Assembly (NCBI GenBank): GCA_017938245.1
Contig: JAGBBX010000042.1
Location: 1-42,143 of the forward strand
Source: Bacteroidaceae bacterium
GTDB taxonomy: Bacteria; Bacteroidota; Bacteroidia; Bacteroidales; Bacteroidaceae
Direction of reading: 5' to 3'
DNA: 42,143 bases
A program made the translations under genes and the position numbers. Shown one piece after another: positions 32,972 to 42,122 of this stretch. The notes under the pieces were generated by a model, which was not told the origin of the DNA, made no database searches, and saw only the letters and a list, made by a program, of their open reading frames with translations. Every line of letters starts with the position of its first letter. Position 1 is the first letter of the stretch.

Positions 32972-34174
32972 ATGAGTAAGAAAAAAGTAGTTGTCGCATT
33001 CAGCGGAGGACTGGATACATCGTTCACAGTAATGTATCTGGCAAAAGAGAAAGGATACGAGGTCTATGCCGCCTGCGCCAACACAGGAGGCTTCAGCCCC
33101 GAGCAGCTTAAACAGAACGAGGAGAACGCCTATAAATTGGGCGCTACAAAATATGTCACACTCGACGTAACACGCGAGTACTACGACAAGAGTCTTAGAT
33201 ATATGATTTATGGCAATGTGCTGCGCAACGGTACCTACCCCATCTCGGTATCTTCGGAGAGAATTTTTCAGGCGCTGGCAATAGCACGCTACGCAAACGA
33301 GATTGGAGCTTCGGCAATTGCACACGGCTCTACCGGCGCCGGCAACGACCAGATTCGTTTCGATATGACCTTCCTTGTGCTTGCACCGGGAGTGGAGATT
33401 ATCACCCTCACACGTGATATGGCACTGACACGCGAGTTCGAGGTTAACTACCTTAACGAGAATGGTTTCTTTGCCGATTTTACCAAACTGAAGTATTCGT
33501 ACAATGTAGGAATTTGGGGAACATCTATCTGCGGTGGCGAGATTCTCGACTCGGCACAGGGACTCCCCGAGACAGCCTATCTGAAACAGGTCGAGAAAGA
33601 TGGCGAAGAGGAGCTTCGTCTCACATTCGAGAATGGCGAGCTAAAGGCTGTCAATGGCGAAGAGTTCGACGACCCCATCAAAGCCATTCAAAAGGTTGAG
33701 GAGATTGGTGCCCCCTACGGCATTGGACGCGATATGCACGTTGGCGACACAATAATAGGAATCAAGGGACGTGTGGGATTCGAGGCCGCAGCACCTATGC
33801 TCATCATCGGTGCACACCGTTTCCTAGAGAAATATACCCTTAGCAAATGGCAGCAATATTGGAAAGACCAGGTTGCCAACTGGTATGGTATGTTCCTGCA
33901 CGAGAGCCAGTATCTTGAGCCTGTAATGCGTGACATCGAGGCGATGCTCGAGAGTTCGCAGCGCAACGTAACAGGAACAGCCATTCTGAAGCTTATGCCC
34001 AAGCACTTCGAGACTGTAGGTGTGGAGTCGGCAAATGACCTTGTAAAGAATAAGCTCGGCGAGTATGGCGAGATGCAAAAGGGATGGACTGCCGAGGATG
34101 CAAAGGGATTCATAAAGGTAACCTCTACACCCCTGCGTGCATACTATCTGAACCACCCCGAAGAGAAAATATAA
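32972..34174 (+). CDS. argG: Argininosuccinate synthase
   Basis: A 400-residue ligase that joins citrulline and aspartate using ATP, the penultimate step of arginine synthesis. The N-terminal ATP pyrophosphatase P-loop is AFSGGLDTS at residues 8-16, and GSTGAGNDQIRFD carries the citrulline/aspartate-binding signature. Length is normal for the family. It is the third gene of the arginine operon, 20 bases after the GNAT gene and 20 bases before argC. No anomaly was seen. Confidence 0.96.
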   Translation: MSKKKVVVAFSGGLDTSFTVMYLAKEKGYEVYAACANTGGFSPEQLKQNEENAYKLGATKYVTLDVTREYYDKSLRYMIYGNVLRNGTYPISVSSERIFQALAIARYANEIGASAIAHGSTGAGNDQIRFDMTFLVLAPGVEIITLTRDMALTREFEVNYLNENGFFADFTKLKYSYNVGIWGTSICGGEILDSAQGLPETAYLKQVEKDGEEELRLTFENGELKAVNGEEFDDPIKAIQKVEEIGAPYGIGRDMHVGDTIIGIKGRVGFEAAAPMLIIGAHRFLEKYTLSKWQQYWKDQVANWYGMFLHESQYLEPVMRDIEAMLESSQRNVTGTAILKLMPKHFETVGVESANDLVKNKLGEYGEMQKGWTAEDAKGFIKVTSTPLRAYYLNHPEEKI

Positions 34175-34194
34175 TTGTAACACAAATATATATT

Positions 34195-35163
34195 ATGATA
34201 AAAGTTGGAATAATAGGAGGAGCCGGATACACAGCAGGAGAGCTTCTGCGACTGCTCCTTATTCACCCCGATGTCGAGATATGCTTCGTACACAGCGGTA
34301 GCAATGCCGGTAATAAAATTACCGATGTTCACTGCGGACTGTTGGGCGAGACCGACCTTATCTTCACCGATGAGCTGCACCTTGAGAGCATCGACCTGCT
34401 ATTCTTCTGCACAGCACACGGCGACACACGCAAATTTATGGAGAGCCACCGGCTACCCGATGAACTTAAGGTAATTGACCTCTCGATGGACTATCGCATA
34501 AAGGGACAAGATCACGATTTTATATATGGTCTGCCCGAGCTTAACCGTCGCGACACCTGTAAAAGACGCTACGTTGCCAACCCGGGTTGCTTTGCCACCT
34601 GCATTGAGCTTGCGCTGCTGCCTCTTGCCAAAGAACATCTTCTAAATGGCGACGTGTCGGTCAATGCAATCACAGGAAGCACAGGTGCAGGTGTAAAACC
34701 CTCATCTACGACACATTTCAGTTGGCGCAACAATAACATAAGCATATACAAGCCTTTTGAACACCAGCATATTCCCGAGATTATGCAGTGCATTAAACAG
34801 TTGCAGCCCGACTACGATGGTTCTATCGATTTTATCCCCTATCGCGGCGATTTTCCACGCGGAATATTTGCGACAGTAGTGGTAAAATGCGACGAGGAGA
34901 TTGACAAGCTATACAGCATCTACGAGAGCTACTACGAGCGCGACTCCTTTACACACGTTATCCCCACCCCGATAGACCTCAAGCAGGTTGTAAACACAAA
35001 CAAGTGTCTCATTCACCTTGAAAAGCACGGCAATAAACTGCTTATCACCTCGGTGATTGACAACCTTTTGAAGGGAGCAAGCGGCCAGGCCGTACATAAT
35101 ATGAACCTGCTCTTCGGGCTTGCCGAGACTGTGGGGTTGCATCTTAAGCCGTCGGCTTTTTAA
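34195..35163 (+). CDS. argC: N-acyl-gamma-glutamyl-phosphate reductase
   Basis: A 322-residue NADPH-dependent reductase that forms N-acyl-glutamate semialdehyde in arginine synthesis. The nucleotide-binding GIIGGAGYTAGELLRLL is at residues 5-21, and the catalytic cysteine is in the signature VANPGCFATC. A histidine-rich motif HQHIPEI follows. The ATG at 34195 was chosen over an upstream in-frame start that would overlap argG. In Bacteroides the substrate is expected to be the N-succinyl form, which cannot be read from this sequence. It is 20 bases after argG and 20 bases before argD. Confidence 0.95.
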   Translation: MIKVGIIGGAGYTAGELLRLLLIHPDVEICFVHSGSNAGNKITDVHCGLLGETDLIFTDELHLESIDLLFFCTAHGDTRKFMESHRLPDELKVIDLSMDYRIKGQDHDFIYGLPELNRRDTCKRRYVANPGCFATCIELALLPLAKEHLLNGDVSVNAITGSTGAGVKPSSTTHFSWRNNNISIYKPFEHQHIPEIMQCIKQLQPDYDGSIDFIPYRGDFPRGIFATVVVKCDEEIDKLYSIYESYYERDSFTHVIPTPIDLKQVVNTNKCLIHLEKHGNKLLITSVIDNLLKGASGQAVHNMNLLFGLAETVGLHLKPSAF

Positions 35164-35183
35164 ACTATTAAATAGAAAAAAAG

Positions 35184-36308
35184 ATGAAACTATACGATGT
35201 ATATCCACTTTTTGATGTAAATATTGTCAAGGGCAACGGCTGCAAAGTGTGGGATGCCAACGGCACCGAGTATCTCGACCTATACGGCGGACACGCTGTT
35301 ATATCTATAGGACACTGTCATCCACGATATGTCGAAGCTGTTAGCCGTCAGGTTAGCACATTGGGATTCTATTCAAATTCGGTTGTGAACACCCTGCAAA
35401 CGAAACTTGCCGAGACATTGGGTCGTATAAGCGGCTACGGCGACTATAGCGCATTTTTTATAAACTCGGGTGCCGAGGCAAACGAAAATGCTCTTAAATT
35501 ATCGTCGTTCCACAACGGACGCACAAGAGTAATATCATTCAGCAAAGCTTTTCACGGACGCACCTCGCTGGCAGTAGAGGTTACCGACAATGCCAAGATT
35601 ATAGCGCCTATAAATGCCAACGGCCATACTACCTACCTGCCTCTTGGAGATATTGAGGCGGTAAAAGCCGAGATTGCCAAAGGGGACGTTACGGCAGTAA
35701 TTATCGAGGGCATACAGGGCGTTGGTGGCATAAGAATACCCGAGGTACAGTTCCTAAGAGAGCTACAAGAGGTGTGCAACACAACCGGAACAACGCTAAT
35801 TCTTGATGAGATTCAGAGCGGCTGCGGACGTAGCGGTAAATTCTTCGCACACCAGTGGGCAGGCATACGCCCCGACATTATCACAGTAGCAAAGGGAATA
35901 GGAAACGGATTCCCCATCGGTTGTGTGCTCATAAGCCCCAAGTTTACCCCCCGGGCCGGACAGTTGGGAACAACATTCGGAGGCAACCATCTTGCCTGCG
36001 CTGCTGCGCAGGCTGTGCTCGATGTAATGGACGACGAGAAGCTAATAGATAACGCAAACACCGTAGGCGGCTATCTTATGCAGGAACTATCTAAGATAGA
36101 GCGCATAAAAGAGGTTCGCGGACGCGGTCTTATGATTGGAATGGAGTTTAACGAGCCGATAAAAGATATTCGTCGCCGGCTGCTGTTCGAAGAGCACGTC
36201 TTTACGGGCGTAAGCGGTACCAACGTAATACGTCTGCTTCCGCCCCTATCGCTTACAATGCAACAGGCCGAGGAGTTCATTACACGACTGAAAAGAGTGC
36301 TTGCATAA
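35184..36308 (+). CDS. argD: N-acyl-ornithine aminotransferase
   Basis: A 374-residue class III pyridoxal-phosphate aminotransferase that converts N-acyl-glutamate semialdehyde to N-acyl-ornithine. The PLP region has NSGAEANENALKLS near residue 95, the DE pair of LILDEIQSGCGRSG, and the Schiff-base lysine in TVAKGIGNGFPIG. Length is slightly short but normal for ArgD. It is the last gene of the arginine operon, 20 bases after argC and followed by a strong shared terminator. Use of acetyl- or succinyl-ornithine cannot be decided from the sequence; Bacteroides enzymes of this type use the succinyl form. Confidence 0.95.
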   Translation: MKLYDVYPLFDVNIVKGNGCKVWDANGTEYLDLYGGHAVISIGHCHPRYVEAVSRQVSTLGFYSNSVVNTLQTKLAETLGRISGYGDYSAFFINSGAEANENALKLSSFHNGRTRVISFSKAFHGRTSLAVEVTDNAKIIAPINANGHTTYLPLGDIEAVKAEIAKGDVTAVIIEGIQGVGGIRIPEVQFLRELQEVCNTTGTTLILDEIQSGCGRSGKFFAHQWAGIRPDIITVAKGIGNGFPIGCVLISPKFTPRAGQLGTTFGGNHLACAAAQAVLDVMDDEKLIDNANTVGGYLMQELSKIERIKEVRGRGLMIGMEFNEPIKDIRRRLLFEEHVFTGVSGTNVIRLLPPLSLTMQQAEEFITRLKRVLA

Positions 36309-36344
36309 GAGTATAAAAAACGATATTGCGTATTTAACGTCAGT

Positions 36345-36386
36345 AAAAAAATGTTCGCTTCATTATTGATAGCGAACATTTTTTTT
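36345..36386. terminator. Bidirectional terminator between argD and S9 peptidase
   Basis: A perfect 15-base-pair stem (AAAAAAATGTTCGCT with its complement) flanks an 11-base loop and has an A run on one side and a T run on the other, so it can end transcription from both convergent genes. Confidence 0.9.
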
Positions 36387-36389
36387 CTC

Positions 36390-38837
36390 TTACAGTGCCT
36401 TCGGCTTATAAATATCGTTCCACCAAGATGGGTCGTCCTTCAACCATTTTGCGAACCACGCAAAGATGGTATTCTGCCACTGAATATATTTCCCATAATC
36501 AAGAATATGGTGGTCTTGTCCGTTCACAAGCACCATTGCCGTCTCACGACCTAAGAGTTTCAGAGCAGTATACATCTGAATACTCTCGCCAACAGGCACA
36601 TTGGTATCTACATCTCCGTGCAAGAAGAGGATGGGAGTGTGAATCTTATCGGCATTATAAAGAGGACTGCGGTCGACATATAGTTCTTTGTGACTCCAGG
36701 GATAGCTGCGCGCCATACTCACCTCGCTGTACGAGTAACCCCAATAGCCCTCACCCCAATAGCTTGTGTGGTCGCTTATTCCCGCGTGCGATATTGCCGC
36801 TGCAAAAATATCGGTTTTTGTTTGCAGATACTGCGTCATAAAGCCACCGTAAGAGGCACCGATACAACCAATTTTCTTTGCATCGACAAAGCTATGCTCC
36901 TCGCAGAAACGCTTTGTACCCTCGATAATATCGTCGGCAGGCCCCTCGCCGGCACTGTTCACGTGGCGCGAACCGAACTCCTGGCCGAATCCGCTGGCGC
37001 CACTGGGCTGAACTACATACACAACGTATCCGAGCGCAGCATATAGATGATGAGGATAGCGACTCGAGAAGTAACGCGAAGTTGGGCTGCAACCACCATA
37101 GTAGTTTACCACCATAGGATACTTACGCGAAGCATCGAAATTGGGCGGCAGATAGTAACGGCCATAGATTGTATCGCCACGCGAGCTGAGAAAATTCCAA
37201 TCGATGCACTCGCCCAGCTTCACACCTGCGAGTTTCTCTGTAGCAGTATCCTCGAGGAGTTGTTGCTTGCTCTTACGGGTATTCAACAAATAGAGTCGTT
37301 GGGGGTTTATTGCGCTCTGACCATAGTAGGCAATCTGTGGTGCCGATGCCGCTACCGAGATACTGCTTACAATCTCTTCTTTCGCTGGCAGTTGTTCAAA
37401 TTTCCCGTTCACAGGGTTCAGGCTATAAAGACTTACACAGTCGCGATTCTCGGCAGTAAAGTAGATGTTACCGTCGCTGCTCCACACCATCTGCTGCACG
37501 CTGGGGTTAAACTCCTTTGTTACAGGCTTAACCTCCCGGCTTGCAACGTCCATTATAAACAACTGATAGTCGAACATATTGGGAAATTTTCCCTCGGGGA
37601 CAATATTACCGATACCACCAAACGACTCGGGTGAACCTTTTACAAGAACCTTCTTGCCATCGGGAGAGAATCGCGCATCGCTTATGAAGCCGTCCTCCTC
37701 GACAAGAGTCGTTACCTCCATTGAATTAACGTCCATCTTATGCAGTGAGAAGAGCGTTGTAGGACGCTCGGTAAGGCGGCTTTTACTTGTCATAAAAAGC
37801 ACACAGCGACCATCGGCCGAGATATCTGTGGCCCACGAATTGTGGTAACCGAATGTAAGAGGCTGCATAATGCCGTCGGATAGATTGAAGCGGGCGATAT
37901 ATGAGCGATTGCGCCAACCCGGCTGACGGTCGTCGGGTTCAAGCACTTCGTAAATCTCCTTGCGCTCGGCAGGACCCGCCTTGCTGAGTGAGAAGAGCAG
38001 GTAATCCTCGGTGGGTGCAAAGCGGAAATATCCCGAAGGAAGATTCTTTACAAGCACAGCCTCTGTGGCAGTTACAGGGTCTACCGCCACAAGTTCGCGC
38101 CCCTCGACGGCACGACGAGTGTAGTAGTAGCGGTTGCTCTTGGGCATCCACTGAAGATAGTCGCTGCTCTGTGCTACAACCTTTCCCGATGCCACCTCCT
38201 TAACCTTGCTCACCGATGATGTCTGTCCACCTTTGTGGGTAGTACGATAAGAGACAATCATATATTTTCCGTTAGGCGAGAGTGTTGCACCTGCGATAGA
38301 TGTACCGTCGAGCACATCGGATATCGAAAAGTCGCGGCAACCATCCTCGCGCAACGACACTGCACCCTCCTTCTCGCAATCGAGGCTCACAGAAAGGGTG
38401 TCGTTCCTTTGTGCGTCGGAGAGGTATTTTATTATGAACTTATTGGTCGAAGGTAGAAGAGTTATCTCCCCTGCCGACTTTCCCTCACCGTTGACAAAAA
38501 GGCGATAATCGGTAATACCCGAGATATTCAGCTTAACCTTTGCATACTCCTCGGCTTGCACAGTAAAAGAGAGCAGATGCAGCGCATTACCCTCGCCCGT
38601 ATTAGGCAAAGCACCACCCTCAAAAGGTGTACCGCCATCGAGCAAACCAAGAGAAAGAGGAGTATCCAACATACTCTTTACATCGTAAGGAGCCGAATTT
38701 ACATCAACCGAGTCGACCATATAAGGCGCGCGCACAGGATAAGGGCCTGCGTAGATAAAGCGCTTTACATCAATCGTGTCGGCCATTGCCACTGCAACAG
38801 CACATAGTGCCATTGCCGATAAAAAGAATCTTTTCAT
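36390..38837 (-). CDS. Exported S9 prolyl-oligopeptidase family peptidase
   Basis: An 815-residue serine peptidase. A signal peptide (MKRFFLSAMALCAVAVAMA) directs export. The long middle part has WD/TolB-like beta-propeller segments (LSPNGKYMIVSY, DISADGRCVLF, DARFSPDGKKVLV), followed by the C-terminal alpha/beta hydrolase with GASYGGF (nucleophile Ser), HGDVDTNVP (Asp) and GQDHHI (His). This matches the S9 group that includes DPP4, DPP5 and acylaminoacyl peptidases of Bacteroidetes. It is convergent with argD and uses a good promoter. The cleavage preference cannot be fixed from the sequence. With DPP11 upstream it suggests peptide use. Confidence 0.92.
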   Translation of the reverse strand: MKRFFLSAMALCAVAVAMADTIDVKRFIYAGPYPVRAPYMVDSVDVNSAPYDVKSMLDTPLSLGLLDGGTPFEGGALPNTGEGNALHLLSFTVQAEEYAKVKLNISGITDYRLFVNGEGKSAGEITLLPSTNKFIIKYLSDAQRNDTLSVSLDCEKEGAVSLREDGCRDFSISDVLDGTSIAGATLSPNGKYMIVSYRTTHKGGQTSSVSKVKEVASGKVVAQSSDYLQWMPKSNRYYYTRRAVEGRELVAVDPVTATEAVLVKNLPSGYFRFAPTEDYLLFSLSKAGPAERKEIYEVLEPDDRQPGWRNRSYIARFNLSDGIMQPLTFGYHNSWATDISADGRCVLFMTSKSRLTERPTTLFSLHKMDVNSMEVTTLVEEDGFISDARFSPDGKKVLVKGSPESFGGIGNIVPEGKFPNMFDYQLFIMDVASREVKPVTKEFNPSVQQMVWSSDGNIYFTAENRDCVSLYSLNPVNGKFEQLPAKEEIVSSISVAASAPQIAYYGQSAINPQRLYLLNTRKSKQQLLEDTATEKLAGVKLGECIDWNFLSSRGDTIYGRYYLPPNFDASRKYPMVVNYYGGCSPTSRYFSSRYPHHLYAALGYVVYVVQPSGASGFGQEFGSRHVNSAGEGPADDIIEGTKRFCEEHSFVDAKKIGCIGASYGGFMTQYLQTKTDIFAAAISHAGISDHTSYWGEGYWGYSYSEVSMARSYPWSHKELYVDRSPLYNADKIHTPILFLHGDVDTNVPVGESIQMYTALKLLGRETAMVLVNGQDHHILDYGKYIQWQNTIFAWFAKWLKDDPSWWNDIYKPKAL

Positions 38838-38869
38838 TATTATTTATTTTGTGATTATGTACTAATGCA

Positions 38870-38900
38870 CAAATGTAATAAATGATAGAGAAGTGACAAA
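38870..38900 (-). promoter_or_regulatory. S9 peptidase promoter
   Basis: On the minus strand, TTTG (38897-38900) and TACATTTG (38870-38877) have a 19-base spacer, a perfect consensus match. It gives a leader of about 25 bases before the ATG. Confidence 0.8.
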
Positions 38901-38992
38901 AAGAAGAGGAGTATAAAAATTTCATTTGGTCGCATAGAAAATTTTTTATTTAAAATAAGGGCATATATAACAATTTATTAAATATTCTTAAC

Positions 38993-39000
38993 TATATTCG
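38993..39000 (+). promoter_or_regulatory. Probable -7 box of the porin-like gene
   Basis: TATATTCG matches the -7 box with one mismatch, 50 bases before the ATG at 39050. The -33 element is poor. Confidence 0.4.
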
Positions 39001-39049
39001 CGATATCAAAATTTCTTATACAAGAAATTATCTAACACATACACAAAAT

Positions 39050-40048
39050 ATGAAAAGAGTACTTCTTACAGGGCTTTTTGCTCTCTGCTTTGCAGGCGTG
39101 TTTGCGCAGAGCAAGTTAATTAATCTGAGATTAGAGGGACGATTCGACACCCAGAGTGAATATGTCGATGGTGCCAGGATTGAGGAGAACAGTGGCTTCA
39201 AAGGTAAATTCATCAATATCCGTATGGATGGCGACCTGGGACACGGTTTCACCTACTCTTACCGCCAACGTCTGAACAAGGCACACAGCGACCAGAGTTA
39301 TTTTGACGCTACCGATTGGTTGAAGCTCACCTACACCACAGGCAACTGGAGTTTATCGGCTGGTAAGCAGGTAGTAGGAATTGGAGGATACGAGTACGAC
39401 CGTGCCCCCATAGACACCTACAACTACTCGGAGTATTGCAGCAACATTGCCTGCTATCAGATTGGTGTGAGTGCAGGATATACTACCGACAATGGCAAGG
39501 ATTATATTATGGTGCAGAGCACGCAGAGTCCTTTCCGCGCAAATGCAGACGATATGTATGCTTATAATATTACCTGGTATGGCTCGCACGGTTGGTTCAA
39601 CAGCATTTACTCGGCAAATATGATAGAGTATCTTCCCGGAAAGTTCATCAGCTACATTGTTCTTGGTAACAAGTTCAACGTCGGCGATTTTTCTTTGGAG
39701 CTTGATATTATGAACCGTGCCACCGACAGTCACACCTATTTTGGCAAGGATATGTCTGTCATAGGCGAGCTTTCGTGGACTCCCACCGAGCAGTGGCGCA
39801 TCTTTGGCAAGGCCTCGTACGATGTTAATAACACCGACTCGGATGCCGACTACTGCGTACTTCCCGGCACCGAGATTACACGCGTAGGTGTGGGCGCAGA
39901 GCATTTCCTTATCAAGGGTTCCAAGGATGTTCGTCTGCATTTTAACGGATACTACACATTTGGCAATAACGGAAACCCGTCAGGAGCTCTTATCGACAAA
40001 CAGTCAATGATTGACGTAGGTATCACTTGGAGAGTAAACATCCTTTAA
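39050..40048 (+). CDS. Outer-membrane porin-like beta-barrel protein
   Basis: A 332-residue exported protein. A signal peptide (MKRVLLTGLFALCFAGVFA) is followed by alternating hydrophobic and polar strands typical of outer-membrane barrels (RLEGRFDTQSEYVDG, FINIRMDGDLG, FTYSYRQRLNK, WSLSAGKQVVGIGGYEYDR, VRLHFNGYYTFGN) and ends in an aromatic-rich final strand (DVGITWRVNIL). The pattern resembles OprO/OprP-type phosphate-selective porins in Bacteroidetes, but the substrate is not evident. The next gene starts 12 bases later, so it is probably one transcript with the Gate-domain membrane protein. Confidence 0.8.
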   Translation: MKRVLLTGLFALCFAGVFAQSKLINLRLEGRFDTQSEYVDGARIEENSGFKGKFINIRMDGDLGHGFTYSYRQRLNKAHSDQSYFDATDWLKLTYTTGNWSLSAGKQVVGIGGYEYDRAPIDTYNYSEYCSNIACYQIGVSAGYTTDNGKDYIMVQSTQSPFRANADDMYAYNITWYGSHGWFNSIYSANMIEYLPGKFISYIVLGNKFNVGDFSLELDIMNRATDSHTYFGKDMSVIGELSWTPTEQWRIFGKASYDVNNTDSDADYCVLPGTEITRVGVGAEHFLIKGSKDVRLHFNGYYTFGNNGNPSGALIDKQSMIDVGITWRVNIL

Positions 40049-40060
40049 ACGATTATAACT

Positions 40061-41209
40061 ATGAAAAGAGCAATAAGAAAAATGCGTAAAGCAATGCCTC
40101 CCGGCATACTATGCCTTATAATTGTCTTTGCCCTGTTTGCAGGCTTGGCAATGAAGATGGGTACCCCCAATATGCTGAATACTATAATGAAGACAGCACA
40201 CGACCTGTTGCTGAATACAGTATTCTACCTTATGGCAATATGTGTTATTACGGGTGCAATAGGACGATTGTTTATGGAGTTTGGCGTGGTGAAACTATTA
40301 GAGAAGCTCCTTCGTCCTTTAATGAAGCCTATATTCAATCTGCCGGGTGTTGCATCACTCGGAGCAGTGCTCACTTTCCTATCGGACAATCCGGCAATCA
40401 TTTCACTTGCACAGGACAAGCGATTCAGCAGTTATTTTAAGAAGTATCAGTTTATCTCACTTACCAACTTTGGTACAGCATTCGGAATGGGACTGCTTGT
40501 CATTGTGTTTATGGTGGGACAGGGATACTATGCAGCCCCTCTCATAGGACTTCTTGGCGCAGTTGTTGGCTGTATAGTTTCTACTCGCTTAATGCAGCGT
40601 TTTATAATAAAATCGTACCCGAAGTTCAAGGAGCAGGATGCTTGCGATGAGAAGTTTGCAGACGAGGCCGAAGAGGAGAAAAAATACAATCCTCTTTTCC
40701 AAAGAATACTCGACTCGCTGCTCGATGGTGGACGTACCGGTGTGGATGTAGGTCTTGCCATTATCCCCGGAGTACTCATTATATCGACCCTCGTGATGAT
40801 TCTTACCTTTGGGCCTTCAAAGAGCGGAGAGTTCACCGGCGCTGCATACGAGGGTATCGAGTTACTGCCTTGGATTGGAGCAAAATGCAGCATCGTTTTT
40901 GAGTGGTTGTTTGGTTTTACCGACCCTCACCTTATAGCATTCCCCATCACAGCTCTTGGCGCAGTTGGTGCAGCTCTGAGCCTTATTCCCAACTTCATTC
41001 AAGAGGGTTGGATAGATGGTAATGCAATTGCAGTGTTCACAGCAATAGGTATGTGTTGGAGTGGCTATTTGAGTACACATACGGCAATGCTCGACACATT
41101 GGGCTATCGTTGGCTCACATCAAAGGCAATTCTTGCACACACAATAGGTGGATTGTGTGCAGCTATTGTTGCCCACTGGATGTATGTTCTTTATACACTC
41201 GTTGCATAA
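40061..41209 (+). CDS. Gate (nucleoside recognition)-domain membrane protein, SpmA/SpmB-like fusion
   Basis: A 382-residue inner-membrane protein. Several hydrophobic segments are visible (about 15-35, 50-75, 130-160, 205-240, 260-290, 310-330, 350-380). The two halves each resemble Gate-type domains found in spore-maturation proteins A and B and nucleoside-recognition transporters: LLRPLMKPIFNLPGVASLGAVLTFLSDNPAII in the first and the later GIMCWSGY-like stretch with FTDPHLIAFPITALGAVG in the second. A charged loop (about 190-212) separates them. It is 12 bases after the porin-like gene, so it may form an outer- and inner-membrane pair. No transported substrate is known. Confidence 0.75.
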   Translation: MKRAIRKMRKAMPPGILCLIIVFALFAGLAMKMGTPNMLNTIMKTAHDLLLNTVFYLMAICVITGAIGRLFMEFGVVKLLEKLLRPLMKPIFNLPGVASLGAVLTFLSDNPAIISLAQDKRFSSYFKKYQFISLTNFGTAFGMGLLVIVFMVGQGYYAAPLIGLLGAVVGCIVSTRLMQRFIIKSYPKFKEQDACDEKFADEAEEEKKYNPLFQRILDSLLDGGRTGVDVGLAIIPGVLIISTLVMILTFGPSKSGEFTGAAYEGIELLPWIGAKCSIVFEWLFGFTDPHLIAFPITALGAVGAALSLIPNFIQEGWIDGNAIAVFTAIGMCWSGYLSTHTAMLDTLGYRWLTSKAILAHTIGGLCAAIVAHWMYVLYTLVA

Positions 41210-41234
41210 GTATATATAACATTGACTATAGTAT

Positions 41235-41266
41235 AAGGTGTATCGATTACTCGGTACACCTTTTTT
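41235..41266 (+). terminator. Terminator of the porin/Gate-domain transcript
   Basis: An 11-base-pair stem with one T-G pair (AAGGTGTATCG / CGGTACACCTT) followed by a T run, 26 bases past the stop codon. Confidence 0.85.
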
Positions 41267-41323
41267 ATAACTGCGCTCAAAAATCTCCAATATGCATAAA
41301 ATACGTTAAATTTCAATGAAAAC

Positions 41324-41441
41324 CTTGACAAAGCTGTTGCTTTTTCACCGTTTATGCGTCATAAGAGTGTAGTTGCATAAATATAAGTTTTGTCAAGAGG
41401 GTAAGAGCGTATAATAATATATATGCTTTTACCCTTTTTTT
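41324..41441 (+). ncRNA. Candidate small RNA or MITE-like element
   Basis: CTTGACAAA (41324-41332) pairs with TTTGTCAAG (41389-41397), and inside it TTTATGC (41351-41357) pairs with GCATAAA (41375-41381). Directly after it is an intrinsic terminator (stem 41399-41408 with 41425-41434, then seven Ts). A nested hairpin followed by a terminator is the form of a small RNA of about 110-150 bases. No perfect promoter was found upstream, so a miniature inverted-repeat element is the alternative. Confidence 0.35.
41399..41441 (+). terminator. Second intrinsic terminator
   Basis: A 10-base-pair stem (GGGTAAGAGC / GCTTTTACCC, one G-T pair) with an AT-rich loop and seven Ts. It ends something that starts after the terminator at 41235-41266, supporting a separate transcript in this gap. 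Confidence 0.75.
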
Positions 41442-41555
41442 CTGTTCACATAATTCTTGTTAACGTATAATGCTATAGCCGAACCATTAAAACAGAAGTA
41501 TCGTTTTCTTCTCAGAGAGTAAAAGAACAGTATTAACAATTAACCATTCTTTATT

Positions 41556-41813
41556 ATGATTCTGGGAAGTTCAAAATTTTGGGTTGGTATGATAGTAGGT
41601 ACAGTGGCCGGAGCCATTATGTACCGTTGTGCAACCTCTAAGAGAGCAAAGGAACTTTGTGCTGCCATTCGTGCAAATATGGAAGAGACACAGGGTTGTA
41701 TGCTCAACAACGCACGCGAGAAGGCTGCCGATGCCGCAGTAAAAATAGCCGATACCATTGCCGACAAGGCGGCAGAAGCAAGAGAGAAAGTGCACGTCTA
41801 CACAGGGAAATAA
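41556..41813 (+). CDS. YtxH-like small membrane protein
   Basis: An 85-residue protein with one hydrophobic N-terminal segment (FWVGMIVGTVAGAIMYRC, about 7-25) followed by a long charged amphipathic helix rich in Ala, Lys and Glu (KAADAAVKIADTIADKAAEAREK). This one-membrane-segment plus coiled-helix layout is that of YtxH-like and general-stress small proteins. Function is not known. Its start ATG follows an A-rich leader. The 39-residue peptide gene lies 57 bases downstream in the same direction. Identification is by layout only. Confidence 0.6.
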   Translation: MILGSSKFWVGMIVGTVAGAIMYRCATSKRAKELCAAIRANMEETQGCMLNNAREKAADAAVKIADTIADKAAEAREKVHVYTGK

Positions 41814-41870
41814 TCGGTTCTATGGTCTACGCTGACAGAGCCGCTAATAATAACTTTAAATTCAAGGATT

Positions 41871-41990
41871 ATGAACAGCAAGAAATGTGTAAACAACGAG
41901 AAGAAAGAGGAGACAAAATGTGCTTCTGCAAAGAAATGTGAGACAAGTGCGAAGCCCGAACCTGCAAAGAAGGAGGCTAAGAAGAAATAA
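41871..41990 (+). CDS. Lys/Cys-rich 39-residue peptide
   Basis: A short intact frame (too short for usual gene finders) beginning MNSKKCVNNEKKEETKC and ending AKKEAKKK. It has 13 lysines and three cysteines in similar settings (KKC, TKC, KKC), with Glu and Pro as well; it is very hydrophilic and highly basic. AAGGA lies 6 bases before the ATG. It follows the YtxH-like gene in the same direction. Composition resembles small basic nucleic-acid- or metal-associated peptides, but no family is recognised. It could also be a fortuitous frame, though the ordered codon pattern and the ribosome-site-like sequence favour a gene. Confidence 0.45.
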   Translation: MNSKKCVNNEKKEETKCASAKKCETSAKPEPAKKEAKKK

Positions 41991-42108
41991 CCTCTTTGCT
42001 TGCTAAGAAACTGTTTAAATTTCTTTCGAAAAAAATGATTACATTGACCGCGAGTTGTGCTTGCCTTTTTATGCTCTTTTTTGTCTGTTTTCCCCTTTTT
42101 CGCAGTTA

Positions 42109-42122
42109 CATAGCCCGCTATG
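42109..42122. repeat. Palindrome at right end
   Basis: CATAGC and GCTATG flank two bases in a T- and A-rich region with no gene. The DNA from 42000 to the end has no open frame of note and may be the left part of a repeat or leader continuing outside the window. Confidence 0.35.

Larger units (their letters stand above)
41210..41555. other. Intergenic region with structured RNA candidate (346 bases)
   Basis: Between the Gate-domain gene and the YtxH-like gene. From left to right: an intrinsic terminator (41235-41266), a nested inverted-repeat structure (41324-41397), and a second intrinsic terminator (41399-41441). The remaining 110 bases before the next gene show no clear promoter. Confidence 0.55.
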
